Source of the DNA: Cornus controversa
Taxonomy: Eukaryota; Streptophyta; Magnoliopsida; Cornales; Cornaceae
DNA: 64,000 nucleotides
NCBI GenBank assembly: GCA_026545225.1
Contig: CM048846.1
Coordinates: 83,035,270 to 83,099,269 of the forward strand
Direction of reading: 5' to 3'
Under the pieces are notes generated by a model. That model was given only the letters and a program-made list of their open reading frames with translations. It searched no databases and was not told the DNA's origin. Numbering within the stretch: position 1 is the first letter of the stretch; every line of letters begins with the position of its first letter. Of the stretch, positions 37,441 to 50,900 are shown piece after piece. The position numbers were made by a program, and so were the translations under genes.

Positions 37441-38044
37441 TGAATATATTGAATAATAATACCACTTACAATCAATCATGAGACGTGACATTACTGTTGC
37501 AACATATAATTTCTCCTTATATTGATCTATCTTAAAATAGCTCTCTAATTTTATTTATCTTCTCTCATTTACCAACATCTCAACTAAATCGGTTAAAGCG
37601 TTATAATTTTCACTAGAATAATGATGGTTGAGTTCAAATATAATTTAAAGACTAATCATTATGTGCATGAGGTTTACTTGGCATGCGTTTGTATTTTTGT
37701 CTGAACAACTCTTTTGGTTAGAAAATGTGGTTTGTAAGTTGGTTTTTAATTTTAATTTTTAACTTTTTATGTTAGAATACCAATTTCGGTCCAAAATTTT
37801 AAAACATTGAGAGAACAAAAACAAAACTAGGCATCATTCTATTATTCAATTCGGCTGACCAATTCTTGTTTTTTTAACCTGGAAACAAGAAAGGGGAATA
37901 AAGAGTTGAAGACTTCCGGAGACGCTCTACCATTGAGCTACCTGCCATCCTCGCTGACGAATTCGACTTTTCTATCATTCTCCTTATCAAAAATATAAGA
38001 AGAGAGATTAGCTATTAGGAATTAAGTGTGACAAGTTTAAAGCA

Positions 38045-39972
38045 ATGGAGACTAAAGAGGTCAGGATAAGGGACTTAGGTGGTTCACTCACCGTTGATAA
38101 TGTGCAAGCACTTGCTTCCAAGAACCCCAAGGACATTCCCAACCGCTATATTCGGCCAGAGGTTGAGCTTGATGAAGTTTCCATCGACGAGTCTCTACGA
38201 ATTCCGGTCATCGACATGAGCAAACTCTCCGGTGACAATGATGAATTAGCAAAACTTCATCATGCATGCAAAGACTGGGGTTTCTTTCAGGTATATATGT
38301 GTGTGTGTGTGTATATCACACTTTTGTTCACAACCCATTAGCCCAATGCTTCTTAATCAGTCAATTAAATATTGAATCACACCCTTTTGTTTTACCTAAA
38401 ACTTAAAATTCTTATGAGACACTTAGCTGTGTTGGCAAAACAGTTGATCAATCATGGAGTATCAGAAGCAATTGAGGAAATGAAAAAGGTCACTGAGGAG
38501 TTTTTTAAGCTGCCATTAGAAGAGAAAATGGCATATGCAAAGCCACCAAACAGTATTGAAGGTTATGGACAAGCCTTTGTTGTGTCTGAAGATCAAAAGC
38601 TTGACTGGGCTGACATGCTCTTCCTTTTACTCCTACCAATCTCCCAAAGAAATATGGGCTTCTGGCCTAAAACTCCCACTTCTTTCAGGTAAACATTTTT
38701 AAACTCTTAACAAACTTTTAGTTTTTCAAAGACCTGGAGTTTTATCTTTGCCTATTCTTTTATTAAACTCTTGGACATGTGAACATTAATTCCAAACTTC
38801 ATAATAGAGTAATAATCACCTAATAAACACTTAAATGAAATAAGTGCTGAATTTCTAACAAACAAATCATACTATAATTGCATCCAAAATGTAATGAAAT
38901 TTTGTTCGAAATTCATTCATGATGAAGTTTTTTCTACATGACATATATATATTTCAGATCAACCTTGGAGAATTACTCATCAGAGCTGAACAAAGTATCA
39001 ATCAGGCTTTTCAACTTGATGGGTAAAAACCTTGGGATCGACCACGAGAAATTCTCAAGCATGTTTGAGGATTGCATACAAGGAATAAGAATGAACTACT
39101 ATCCACCTTGTGTGCTTGCAAATAAGGTTATAGGCCTCGCACCACATTCAGACGCAACCGGACTGACCTTGCTTGTTCAACTCAATGAAGTTGAAGGACT
39201 GCAGATCAAGAAAAATTCGAAATGGGTACCAGTTAAACCTGTTAATGGTTCGATGATCGTCAACATTGGCGATGTTATGGAGGTAATTGGACCATAATAC
39301 AGGAACTCTATGTTGCATGCATTACAAGCAAGCCAAGGGTTCATGTTGGTCATCTTTTTCATTGAAAATTTTATGATATTGAATAGGGTTGAACAAAAAA
39401 GGTTGGACCAGTTAAACTAAATCAAATTGGACCAGATGGTTTAGTCATATTTTTTCACAGTTTGATTCGGTCCCATTTCCAAAAACATGGAACCAATTAA
39501 ACATAAATGTTCGGTTCTGGTTGGAAATCCTATAGGACCAAACCCAACACACTGATATAATACATGATGAAATATTTTATACATTTCATTTAGGCCCAAA
39601 ACCATATAATCGAACTAAACCATTCCCGCCAATTTTTATTGGTTCTAAAACACTCTTAAACCTGTTCAATCCAAACCATGTGCGCACACCCTAATATTGA
39701 ACACTTTTATCTTGATTTGAGTGCAGATAATGAGCAATGGAGAGTACAGTAGCATTGAGCACAGAGCCATTGTGAACTCAGAGAACGAACGTCTTTCGAT
39801 TGCTGCATTTCATAGGCCAAACATGAGGACCATGGTTGGTCCATTGCCCGATCTCATGAAGGAAAGTGGACCAAATTACAAGACAGTGAGCAATGAGGAG
39901 TATTTGAGATTGATGATAAGCAGCAAACTTGATGGTAAAAGCCTATTGAATCATATGAAAATTAGGCAGTGA
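38045..39972 (+). CDS. SRG1-like 2-oxoglutarate/Fe(II) dioxygenase, copy C (intact)
   Basis: Exons 38045-38290, 38444-38688, 38958-39282 and 39727-39972 give 1062 nt, 353 aa, with exon lengths (246, 245, 325, 246) identical to copy A. The HxD...H triad (APHSDATGLT; SIEHRAIVN) and the RxS 2-oxoglutarate pair (ERLSIAAF) are present. It differs from A at about 23 residues; ten of these are in exon 4. Changes near the presumed active site include T to A just before the PHSD motif, and H to L and Q to E nearby, which could alter substrate choice. Intron 2 is short (269 bp) with only a small AT tract. A (CT)n/short-ORF module lies about 1 kb upstream, and a hAT transposase relic lies just downstream on the other strand. 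Same biochemical role as A; substrate unknown. Confidence 0.93.
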
Positions 39973-40214
39973 AAGGAAAATGTGCTTGACTAGGCAAGAA
40001 TCTTAATCTACCATACTTGTTCAACTTCAGAAATTGTATCATCTATGTCATTCAACTTGGATTCAAGCAAAGTGGGAGGGCTAAAAGTTAGAAAAATTGA
40101 AAGTGAATTCAATAACTTTTATAACAAAGATATGTTATAAATATTCAAAAATAGACAACAAAATAAAAACGTTGGCGTTCTCGTATAGTTAAATCATGTA
40201 CATCATAAATATAT

Positions 40215-40570
40215 CATGTTTTTAAGTAAGCTATTAAAGATGAAACATCCGTTCCTTAATAGAGTCAAATCTATTAACTACTGAATCTATATCCATATCT
40301 TCATTGAGTTCTCTTTTAATGTTGAAAATAATACAATTTGCAATAAATTTATCTTGTTCATTGTTAAAAAAGTTTGTTCTATTGTTGTCGTAGAAATATG
40401 GAGAGTCAATATGAGACAAAAGAATTTATTAATGAGATCAAAGGTTTTTATTTGTTTGTTCAACTCTTTGAAATTTTTGGAGGATGTCGCTGCTCGTCAG
40501 AAGTTGTTTCACTTTTTTATCTATTATTTTTCAGTTTATGAAACGAAAACATATTTTTCATCTTGCAATT
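40215..40570 (-). pseudogene. hAT-type transposase C-terminal relic (downstream of dioxygenase C)
   Basis: The minus frame reads FNNEQDKFIANCIIFNIKRE and DMDIDSVVNRFDSIKERM, resembling the extreme C-terminus of hAT transposases (NxxLxxYIExEI...DSIxxxFxxxKxR). It is duplicated with the dioxygenase unit; same relic as 32700-33060. Confidence 0.6.
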
Positions 40571-42314
40571 AAAGTGTCTCGATAGTCAAAAACAATAGAG
40601 GCATGCTCGGGCCTGAAATTTCCAAAAAGTTGAGAGGCCATGAGCAAACTTTCTAATAGCCATATATAACACATTTGATTTTCCTTAAGATATTTGTTTA
40701 CACTTCACAAATCACAACAAAGCAAGTTTGCTAAGAAATAGTAATTATGCACGTATGTAAGATTTTTATAAAAAAAATTCAGTATAATAACAAATGAAAA
40801 ATGTAAATAAAAAACAAACTATTTATTGGAGAATATATAAACTGACCTTCTATTGTTCAGTATCTTCTCCAATTTATTAATGATTTTTTGAATTGCTGAC
40901 TATATAATTATTTATACATATATGATATATATATAAAAAGAGTTCAGAACTATTGGATGAATAACTAAAAAAGAAGAAAAAATAGGACTTTTAGAGATAA
41001 TTTATATATTTAATTTTCTTTAAAGATTTTCACCAAAGTTCTAGAACCATCATAAATAATTGAACGAATAATTTTTTAAAAGATCAGGTGGTTGCATGGC
41101 TCGGTGCAATTATATATACTCTAATAATATATGTATATAAATGGTACAAGTTTAAATTTTAAAATATTTTATGTCATGCTTGGGTTTAAAATTAAACAAG
41201 TCAATTTAATATATTATTAGAGACTGAAAATATAAATAATATACTAGTAATAAAATAGTGAGTTGGGCTAGTGGGCTGTAAATTAATAAATACAATAGTA
41301 GTAAATTTTTTTTTTTTTTTTTGGGACTTGGGCTATAGCCCAGGATAGCACATTAGTAGTTCTGCCCTTGGATTCAAGAACATCTAATGTAACAACTTTA
41401 AATTGCCTTGACATTGAGAGAAATGGAAAAGGTATCACGTGTCAAAATATCCCGGTATATTGTAGAATTTCTCTGGGAGAAGATATGTACTTCCCAATAG
41501 CAAGTAGAGATGCAAGTTGAACGGGGCAATTCAATCTTAACCCGACTGGGTTTGACAGGTTAGCCCCCCTTTTTTTTTTCTTTCTTTTATTGCAATTCAA
41601 ACATTACCCTATCATACAAGAGAAAACAATCCATTTCTATTTTAATCTTTTATCACCACAAGAAAATCCAATCCAGCAAAAAAAATCCCAGTTCCATATT
41701 TTATAAAGATAGTAAAACAACCACCTAGGGTTCCAAAGATTGTTGGCTGGCATAATATATATATATATATAATAAACATATCGGGTTTAGACCCAACTTG
41801 GTTAATATAACCTTTCATTTGTACCTATCCCAACACTAGGTTGTTTGATGGCATAATATATATTAAAATTGGGTTGAGTCCAACTCGACTTAGTTATTGT
41901 TTCTTTCATTTATGCCAATCCAACTATAGGTTGTTGTGTTGAGTTATTCTTATTCAATCTAATGATATGAAGAAAATAGAGCGCAGAGCAAAAGGTTTGG
42001 GAGAGTAAGCAAACTTGATGTGTCTGGAGTGAAAAAATAGAAATGTTGTAATTGTTGGATTTAAGAGTGCACAAAAATTCGTCCAAATCGTAAAATTAAA
42101 CTAGGCCGGACAGTTCCCTTTTTCAAATAATAAAAACGTTGGTTCTATACTTAAATATAATGCGTGACTTGCAACAACATCCATCTCAACCATATAATTG
42201 AACCAAACCATTCCCTCCAATTTTTATTGGTTCTAAAATACTCTTAAACTTGTTCAATCCAAACCATGTGCGCGCACCCTAATATTGAACACTTTTATCT
42301 TGATTTGAGTGCAG

Positions 42315-42560
42315 ATAATGACCAATGGAGAATATAGTAGCATTGAGCACAAAGCCATTGTGAACTCAGAGAAAGAATGTCTTTCGAGTGCTGCATTTCA
42401 CAGTCCAAACATGAGGACCATGGTTGGTCCATTGCCCAATCTCATGAAGGAAAGTGGACCAAATTACAAGACATTGAGCAGTGAGGAGTATGTGAGATTG
42501 ATGATAAGTAGCAAACTTGATGGTAAAAGCCTATTGAATCATATGAAAATTAGGTTGTGA
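42315..42560 (+). pseudogene. Orphan exon 4 of the SRG1-like dioxygenase family
   Basis: A solitary terminal exon (246 nt including TGA) follows a recognisable end of intron 3 (about 42180-42314, same TTGATTTGAGTGCAG acceptor). No exons 1-3 lie upstream. The reading frame is open, but the 2-oxoglutarate-binding arginine is replaced by cysteine (ECLSSAAF for ERLSIAAF), and EHR has become EHK. The sequence after it repeats the block found downstream of copies B and C, so I infer a partial segmental duplication of exon 4 plus flank. It cannot encode a working enzyme alone. Confidence 0.9.
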
Positions 42561-43421
42561 AAGGAAAATGTTCTTGACTGACCAAGAATCTTAATCTACC
42601 GTACTTGTTCAACTTCAAAAATTGTATCATTTATACTATTCAACTTGGATTCAAGAACATCTTAATGTAACAACTTTAAATTGCCTTGACATTGAGAGAA
42701 ATGGAGGTATCACGTGTCAAAATACCCGATATTGTAGAATTTCTCTGAGAGAAGATATGTACTTCCTAATAACAAGTAGAGATGCAAGTTGAATGGTCCA
42801 ACCCGACCTCTTGTTAAGGGCAATCCAATCTTAACTCGATTGGCTTCAATTGGTTAGCCCCCTTTTTTTTCTTTCTTTCAATGTAATCCAATCATTACCC
42901 CTGTCGTACCAGAGAATACAATCCATTTCTAGTGCAATCATTTATCACCGTAAGAAAATCCAATCCGGCAAAAAAATTTCAGTTCCACATTTTATGAAGA
43001 TAGTAAAACAACCACCTAGGGTTCCAAAGATTGTTAGTCGGCACATATATATATATAATAAACATATTGGGTTGAGACCCGACTTGGTTAATATAACCTT
43101 TCATTTATGCCTATCCAACTCTAGGTTATTGTGTTTAGTTATTCTCATTGGATCTATTAATATGAAGAGAGCAGAGAGCAAAGTGAAAGGGTTGGGAGAG
43201 CAAGCAAACTTGAGGTGTTCTGTAGTGACAAAATAGAAATCTTGTGATTGTTGGGTTTACGGGTAAACAAAAATTTGTCCAAATCGTAAATCAAATCAGA
43301 TTTGACCGGATAGTTCAGTCCCCTTTTTTTACAGTTCGATTTAGTCTTTTGGAATCATGAATTTATAGTTCGATTTCGATTTCGTGTCCTTCAAAACTGA
43401 ACTGGACTGAACCGAACCGAA

Positions 43422-43423
<2 letters not shown>

Positions 43424-43472
<49 letters not shown>
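43424..43472. repeat. (TA)n microsatellite
   Basis: About 49 bp of alternating AT, followed by further CA/TA repeats at 43558-43615. Confidence 0.95.
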
Positions 43473-43476
<4 letters not shown>

Positions 43477-43784
43477 CCATCTCTATATAGAAAGATGGAT
43501 TAAACCATCTCTATTTGATGGCATCCCCAACAAAGAGTTCATGGTTTGTACATTTATATACACACACACACACATATATATATAATTGTACACACACACA
43601 CACACACATATATAGTCATTACACATCTTTTTCACGTTCCAATCTTTTTTGAATTTTCACTAGGATGGAACTGGGCTCCAATTTAAATCACTAATAGTGG
43701 GAAATATCTTTGTCTAGACCCGTGGAGGAGCAATCATAATGACCAACAGAATAGAAACCTCAGGATGGAAAACATTTATGATGC

Positions 43785-44235
43785 TTTGGTATGCTGGAAT
43801 GGAATGATCATTCTCATTCTATTGTTTGGTTGGAAATAAGAAGTAAGGTAGGATTGAAATAAATTTTAAATCAAATTGATCAAAATACCCCTTCTAGTGT
43901 CAAATAAATGAAATTAACAAATGTGTGGTGATGGAGGAATGTGGCAATGTGGAAGTGGTGGTGGTGGTGATGCAATATAGCAACAACGATGGTGGATGAA
44001 GGTGGCGGTGATGGAAGCGACAACAACGGTGGTGGTGGCAGAGATGGCTATAATGGTAGTGGTGGTGGTGATGGTAGAGTCGGTGTGGTGGTAGAGATGG
44101 TGGTGGTGAAGGTTTTTTGGTAATATGATTTTTTTTAATCTTACTAGGAATGGACTATTTCCACCTTAAACTTCATACCAAACAAATGAATAAATGGAAT
44201 GAGCATTCCATTCCATTCCTGCATACCAAACACAA
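43785..44235. mobile_element. TIR element with GGT-rich interior
   Basis: The left end TTGGTATGCTGGAATGGAAT is the imperfect inverse of the right end ATTCCATTCCTGCATACCAA. The interior is GGTGGT/GATGG-rich (43925-44115). A diverged relative occupies about 58140-58500. Superfamily not determined; no transposase. Confidence 0.6.
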
Positions 44236-45406
44236 CACTAGTGTAATGAACTTAATTAGATTGTTATGATCGAATCAAATTCTCATTGAATATATACTAA
44301 GTTGCCAATCTCTCCACAAAATATTTTATATGGTAGATTGGTAGTTCATTAATAAGTCCTATACAGTTAAAGTCTAAATAATTTTGTTATCAGCATTAGC
44401 AGGACAAAGAGAAAAATGCTAGAACCGGTTTGGTTCGGTTCTTTTTTTGTGGAACCAAACTCAAAATACTCAAAAATCAAACTCTGCACCCTTAGTTAGA
44501 TTGGTTTATCTCTGATATGGTCATTGTGACAATAGTCATGATGTTCTGTTAAATCTTTTTTACAAAAATGCTCTCAATGTTCGGTAAGTTATGACTTTAT
44601 GCCCTTTTTATTTCAATTTTGTCTTTTTTACATACCCAAAATACCCCTCTTAGAAATATTTTAATAAACACCCTCATTTTACAATTTTCTCACCCTCATT
44701 AAATACAAATTAGCTTTCAATCAAAATTTACTACCATACAAAGACCAAGAAATGGTGCTTCAATAGAGACAAAGACGCCTTGGTGTTCTAGCTTAGAGGC
44801 CAAGATTGACCCAGAAGAGCAAAAAGTTTCCCAATTGCTGTTAGATAATTTCTTATGTACCGACCTTTTTGTCATCAGATATACAAAACTAGTTCATGAA
44901 TGGTCTAATTTTGGCTTCAATGCAAATCCTTCACTGAAATTCAAAGCAACTGCTTCACACAATTACTCAGGTCAAGTTTGTTGGAGTAAAAAAATAAAAA
45001 AATTATTACCTAGTGTTTCTTTTAATTGTGGGCGTTGAGAGGGGTAAGTTCGATAAAGACGTAATTTTCCTGATAAACAGTCTTGCTAGTATTTTTTAAT
45101 AAAACCTTTTTAATATCAATTTGACCTCATTTTGATAAAAGCTATAGTGTGTCTTTTAAATATTAAAGATGATAAAAATTTTAAATTGTAATCTTATTGG
45201 ATTCCGTAAGTTAGATTATTCAAGACTTATATTGTTAATATTATTTAATTATATTAATATAATGTCAATTTAGTCTTTTTGAAAAGATAAGTCCTTGTTT
45301 GAAGGCTTTTACAACAGTATATTTTTTAAAAGATAAGTCCTCATGAGGTTTGCTAGCCACCGTTGGCTTGACTGTGGCGCCCACGTTACCATCAGCCTGC
45401 ATATCA
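44236..45406. other. AT-rich flank, duplicated at 58500-59960
   Basis: Contains TGTGTCTTTTAAATATTAAA and TTATATTAATATAATGTCAA, matching 59100-59300. No gene seen; the LINE was inserted at its right edge. Confidence 0.5.
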
Positions 45407-45519
45407 ATCTTTTAAAAAATAACGGTGGTATCCTGAATTATCATGTTTTCACGAAGATCTCCACCCCCTCCTCCCCCTCTTACTCACCATCCCCACTCCG
45501 TCCCCAAAAGCCTTCCAGA

Positions 45520-47994
45520 ACCCACATCTACATGTGGAAGTCCATCACCCTCCCCTACCTCATTCAGTTCATAGACTTCCAGTTCACTTCCCTCCCCCAA
45601 GAACCTAACCGTTGCACTTTCTAACCAGAAGGAAACTTCCTTTGGCTGGAAAACCAACAAAACCACGGCACCCTGTCCCATCCAAACATGCCAAACTTTC
45701 CTCAAATCCAACCCCCAAAACATCTTTTGCTCGGAAACCACCATCTTTGTCCTTCAAAATTTTTAAAAAATCAAAGCATGCACTTCAAGGTGATAAATTC
45801 CTCAACCCCTCAAACTCTAAAGTTGATGACTTATGTTTCCTGCTAGATGGCCTTAATGCATCATCCACGGACCATTCTAAAGTCCATCTCTTCAAAGACG
45901 TTGCTCGCCTGAAAAACTGCTTGATGACACACTCAATGAACTCGAAGAACTCAACATGAAGCTTTTTGACCCTGATGTCTCTCAAACCACAACCATTTAT
46001 GATTATGCCACATATCCCTTAGCCATTATTCATCCTCCTCTTAAACTAAGCACCTCCTCCCATAAAAGGAAGGTTCATCAAAGCAAAATCACCCATTTTT
46101 TCAATCCATCCAAATGCCTTGTTCCTATTCACCATGAGAAGCAAGCCCATCCTTCCCAGTTTTTCCCAACATCCAACATTGCAAATTCAAACTCATTAAC
46201 CATTGACCAAATAACTACCTCCCATGAACCGGAGGATAATACCAACCACCCACCAAAGGACAATTTTGTCAGGCCTTTTGTTGTAACCAATACCAATTTT
46301 TGCTCTTCCACAATTTCCTTAACCACACCCCTTGTTGACACGCCCATACCCACTTGCAAACCTGTCACCTCCTCTGAACCCCTTCTGACATACCAACCAT
46401 CATCCTTTAAAAATCACTTTCAAACCCAGTTGACCCTTTATTCTTTAGCATATCACATCCAAAATCTGAACCCACAAATTAAACCACCCTTTTCCTCCCA
46501 ACCAGATTCAAAATCTCATAGGAAATGGTCTGATGTTAAATGGTATGACTTTTGAATTCATTCAACCACCCTCATCAAGTAACAAGCTTTGCATTGATCC
46601 CCCCAAGGAAGTTGCCCTTGAAGGTCTGTCCTTTTGGGGCTCAAATCACTTTGTTGGATTCTCCTTTCACAAAAGTCTCCTATTCAAAGTCATAAAAGTT
46701 TTTGCAACCAACTTTGATCCCCCTTGGATTGACTGAAACTATCTTGGGTGAAAGTGATACCTACCTTTTAAGTTTAAAAATGAACTAGCAGCTGAGCCAG
46801 CTCTCTCCAATGGACCTTGGTCTATTGCAGGAAAGCCTTGTTCACTTAAAAAGTGGAACACCAATCCCCCTTCACAACAACAGAAAATAACATCCATGCT
46901 ATATGGGTAAAAAAATTTAACATCCCTTTGCAGTACTGGACTGCAATAGGCCTAAGCCATATAGCAAGCACTGTTGGGGTGCCTTTGTACGCTGACCAGG
47001 CAATTGAAAGAAGATCAAAGCTATGCTTTGCCAGGTTATGCATTAAAGTTGACATGAGTAAACCCCCGTGCCATAAAGTTTAGCTCAAAACTAGGGACAA
47101 CACATCTATTGACATCAAAATTGAATACCAATGGTTGCCTAAATTTTACCATCTTTGCAATATGCTTAACCACACTGAGACCTCATGTCCTTGTACCATT
47201 AATAACCTTTTAAGGAAGGATGACATCCATGCAAATCTTAGCCCTAGCAATGACTGGGTCACCATCAGAAGGAGGAAAAAATGATGTCTTGATGGTGCTA
47301 GAACCTCTTCCAGCCCTACATGCAGATCTTTTACTCCAAATTCTCACATCACCAACAACCCATTCTCCATTCTCAAATCTTTCGAACCTTTTCACATGGT
47401 CACACCTTCCCTATGCCCACTGCTAACCCCCAATGCATCCCACTCACCTATCAACTCTTCTCATCCTTCTAACCCATCCTCCCATCTCACTTTTTCAAAA
47501 AACCACTATAACTATGTGAATGACCTCACCACTCACAATGCACATTCCTTTCACTCTCCCATTGATATTTTTATTTCTAACTATGAAATGGATACCCTTC
47601 CAGGTTCGTTGATTACCTCTACAGATCAATGCCCTGTTGAGATTAGCAGCAACCACTCAACACACTTTAACAGAGTTAAGTATTTTGGAAATACTTTTCT
47701 AGTTGCTTCCAGCGAACTTCCTCTTGATGGTAGGACAGTTCTTGTTGTTGTGGCTGGTTGTTGTGAGCTTGACAGAAGCATTGTAGCCTCTACAACCCTT
47801 GATAATGGGAGTGATCATTATGTTAATTTTTGTAAAACAAATCCTACTGATCTTTCTGCTAAATTTTCTTTGCTAACTGTAAGAAGCATGAAGAAATTAG
47901 CTAGAAGAAGCAAGAGTTACAGTCCTTGTTTACTACCTACTGACTCTGATAAGGGTTCCAAGTATCTCAGAGAGTCTTTCACCCCTCACCATCA
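45520..47994 (+). pseudogene. LINE ORF1 (nucleic-acid-binding protein) pseudogene
   Basis: Pro/Ser-rich open pieces (45612-45959, 45956-46555) are followed by a degraded DUF4283-like region and a zinc knuckle around 47110-47190: IEYQWLPKFYHLCNMLNHTE then TSC, where the first Cys of the usual FCxxCxxxGHxxxxC is Tyr. A Ser/His-rich tail (47396-47998) ends next to the ORF2 start. Confidence 0.7.
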
Positions 47995-50900
47995 ATGATT
48001 TCCATATTAGCTTGGAACATAAGAGAGCTTAATAGTCCCTCTAAGCAGCTTGAGGTTAGGAAATTAATCTTTGATTCATGCATTGATATTGTTTCTATCA
48101 TTGAAACTAGAGTTTTTCCTTGTAACATGGAATCCATCCATAAAAACATTGCTGCTCATTGGCGTATCACACACAACTATAATTTTTCTCAGCTTGGCAC
48201 AATCTGGATTATGTGGAATCCCAGCAAAATTAACCTCACTATCCTAATGGAGAGCAAGCAATCTATCCACTGCTCCATTTTTCTTATCAGTCATAAAAGC
48301 ATCAATTTCATTGCCTACTTTGTTAATGGCTCTAACCTTGCCACTGAAAGACAAACCCTCTGGCAAGACATTTCACACCACTCATCTCTTTTCTCAAACT
48401 CACTCTGGCTCATTATGGATGACTTTAATGTCATTTCTAATTCTGGGGATAGATTTGGAGGCTCTTTGAGATGGTCCTCTGCCATCTCAAAATTCAGATA
48501 ATGTCTTCAATCTTCAGAGCTTGAGGATTTAAAGTATTGTGGCATCTTTTATACTTGGAATAATAAAAGTATGGGCGATACATGCATTGCAAGGAAGATT
48601 GACAGAGCTTTGGTCAACTGCAAATGGAACTCCTCATTTTCCATTTCTAAATGCAAATTTCTTCCCCCAGGAATCTCGAATCACAGTCCAATTCTTGTTA
48701 CTATGACGACTAACTCCCCTAAAAGATGCATTCCTTTTAGATTCTTTAATGCTTGGTGCTCTCATCCTATGTTCTTTCCTTCTGTTAACAAGGCATGGAA
48801 CACCTACATCAATGGAACCTCTTTGTTCCAAGTTGTCCAGAAATTGAAGTTTATAAAGCATTTTCTCAAATCCAATTACAAGAAAGACTTCATTAATACT
48901 GCTTCAAAGCTTCAAGCAATTAAATTGGAGCTTAACTCATGTCAGCATGATTTGGATTTTACTCCAATGGACCCCATTCTCAGGTTAGCAGAGAAAGCCT
49001 TGATTCTTGAGTACACTAGCTTGGCAAAGGCTCAAGAAAGCAATATAAAGGTAGAAATCTCGTATGATATGGCTGAGGTTGGGTGATTGCAACTCTTCAT
49101 ATTTTCACAAGTCTCTTACCTTAAGGGCAAATAGGAAAAGGATTGTTAGTATCACTTCTAGTTTTGGGCAACTTGTTGTTGGTGAGGCTGAAATAAAATA
49201 TGAAATCCTGGAGCACTTTAAATGCTTGCTTGGTAGCACCTCTCACATCCCCCATGACATCATAACCATCTCTCCTTTCCTCACCAAGTTTGTTCCCCCA
49301 CATCTTCACCAGTTACTTGATGTCATCCCATTTTCTTATGAAATCAAGAGTTATATGTTTTCCCTTAACAAGGATAAAGCTCCTAGTCCAGATGGGTATG
49401 ATGCCCTCTTTTTTCAATAAACCTGGTCCGTTGTTGGTAGATCTGTTACTAAGGTAATTTCTGAATTCTTTGCTAATGGTAAACTCTTGAATGAAGCCAA
49501 TTCCACTTACATTTCCTTAATGCCAAAATGCCAAAACCTTTCCTCCCTCAATGACTATCGTCCCATCTCCTACTGCAACACTGTGTACAAATGTATTTTA
49601 AAGTTTCTGGCTTCAAAACTGCAGTAAACCTCCCCTTCTTAATTGACCAAACCTAGATAACTTTTGTCCAAGGAAGAAAGATCTCAAATTCTGTCATGCT
49701 TGCACAGGAGCTCTTTAGAGGTTATCATAAAGAATCTAGTACTCCAAAATGTGCTATCAAAGTTGACCTCAAAAAGGCCTTTGATTATGTCAGCTGGGAT
49801 TTCATCTTTAAATGTCTCTCTTTGCTCCAATTCCATTCGAAATTAATTTCTCTCATTCAAGCATGTATAACCTCTCCATCATTCACCATTGCCATTAATG
49901 GGGAATTTCATGGGTTCTTCAAAGGCATGAAAGGTCTTCGTCAAGGTGATCCCATATCTCCATTCCTATTCGTGATTGTTATGGAGACTTTCTCGTCTAT
50001 TATTAAAAATTTTGTTTTTAGAACCCCGAATTTCAGGTACCACTGGAGGTGCAAAGACGACCATGGTATTACACACATCTCTTTTGCCGATAACCTCTTG
50101 CTTCTATGCCATGGGGATATCACCTCAATCTCCATTCTAAAAACTACCCTTGATCATTTCTCCTCCTTGTCAGGTCTCACTATCAACCTTTCAAAAAGTT
50201 CAATTTTTCTAATTAGACTTGATCCTCATGTTAAACTCACTATCTTAGAATTCCATGGAATAGGTTTAGGCACTCTTCCTTTCAAATACTTAGGTGTGCC
50301 TCTTGTTTCATCAAATCTGAGAGTTGTTGATTGTAAGATTCTCACAGATAGGATCACTCAGATAATCACTCACTGGTCTTCTAGATCCTTGTCTTATACT
50401 GGGAGACTCTAACTCATTAAAGTTGTTCTTGTTTCAACTCAAATGTACTGGTCCAGCCTCTTTATTCTCCCTAAAAGTGTGATTTCAGAGTTGAACAAAA
50501 ATTTCAGATCATTTCTTTGGTCGGGTTCTGAGATGAAGACAACAAAGTCAAATCTTGATTGGATCTCTGTCTCCAAATCAAAGGAAGAAGGTGGCTTAGA
50601 TTTGTCCAACTTGGAACTCTCCAACAAGACTGCAATTATGAGGTACATTTGGGATTTACTTACAGCAAGTAATAAAAGAATATGGGTTAAATGGTGTTGA
50701 ACTCACCTGATGAAAGGGAATAGCTTGTGGAGCTTGAAGATTCCTCATAACTGCTCCTGTTCTAGGAGGAGGATTCTCCAACTAAAGCATCCAGCTCGGT
50801 TGATCATCAAGCACATCATTGGCAATGGTTCCACAACTCTCTTTTGGCTTGATAATTGGTTAAGTTGTGGCGCATTATCAGTGATCATCCCTCCCGAAAC

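Noticed and set aside
47396-47998. Separate 200-aa protein-coding gene
   Set aside because: It is the tail of LINE ORF1, directly followed by the ORF2 endonuclease, with no domain of its own.
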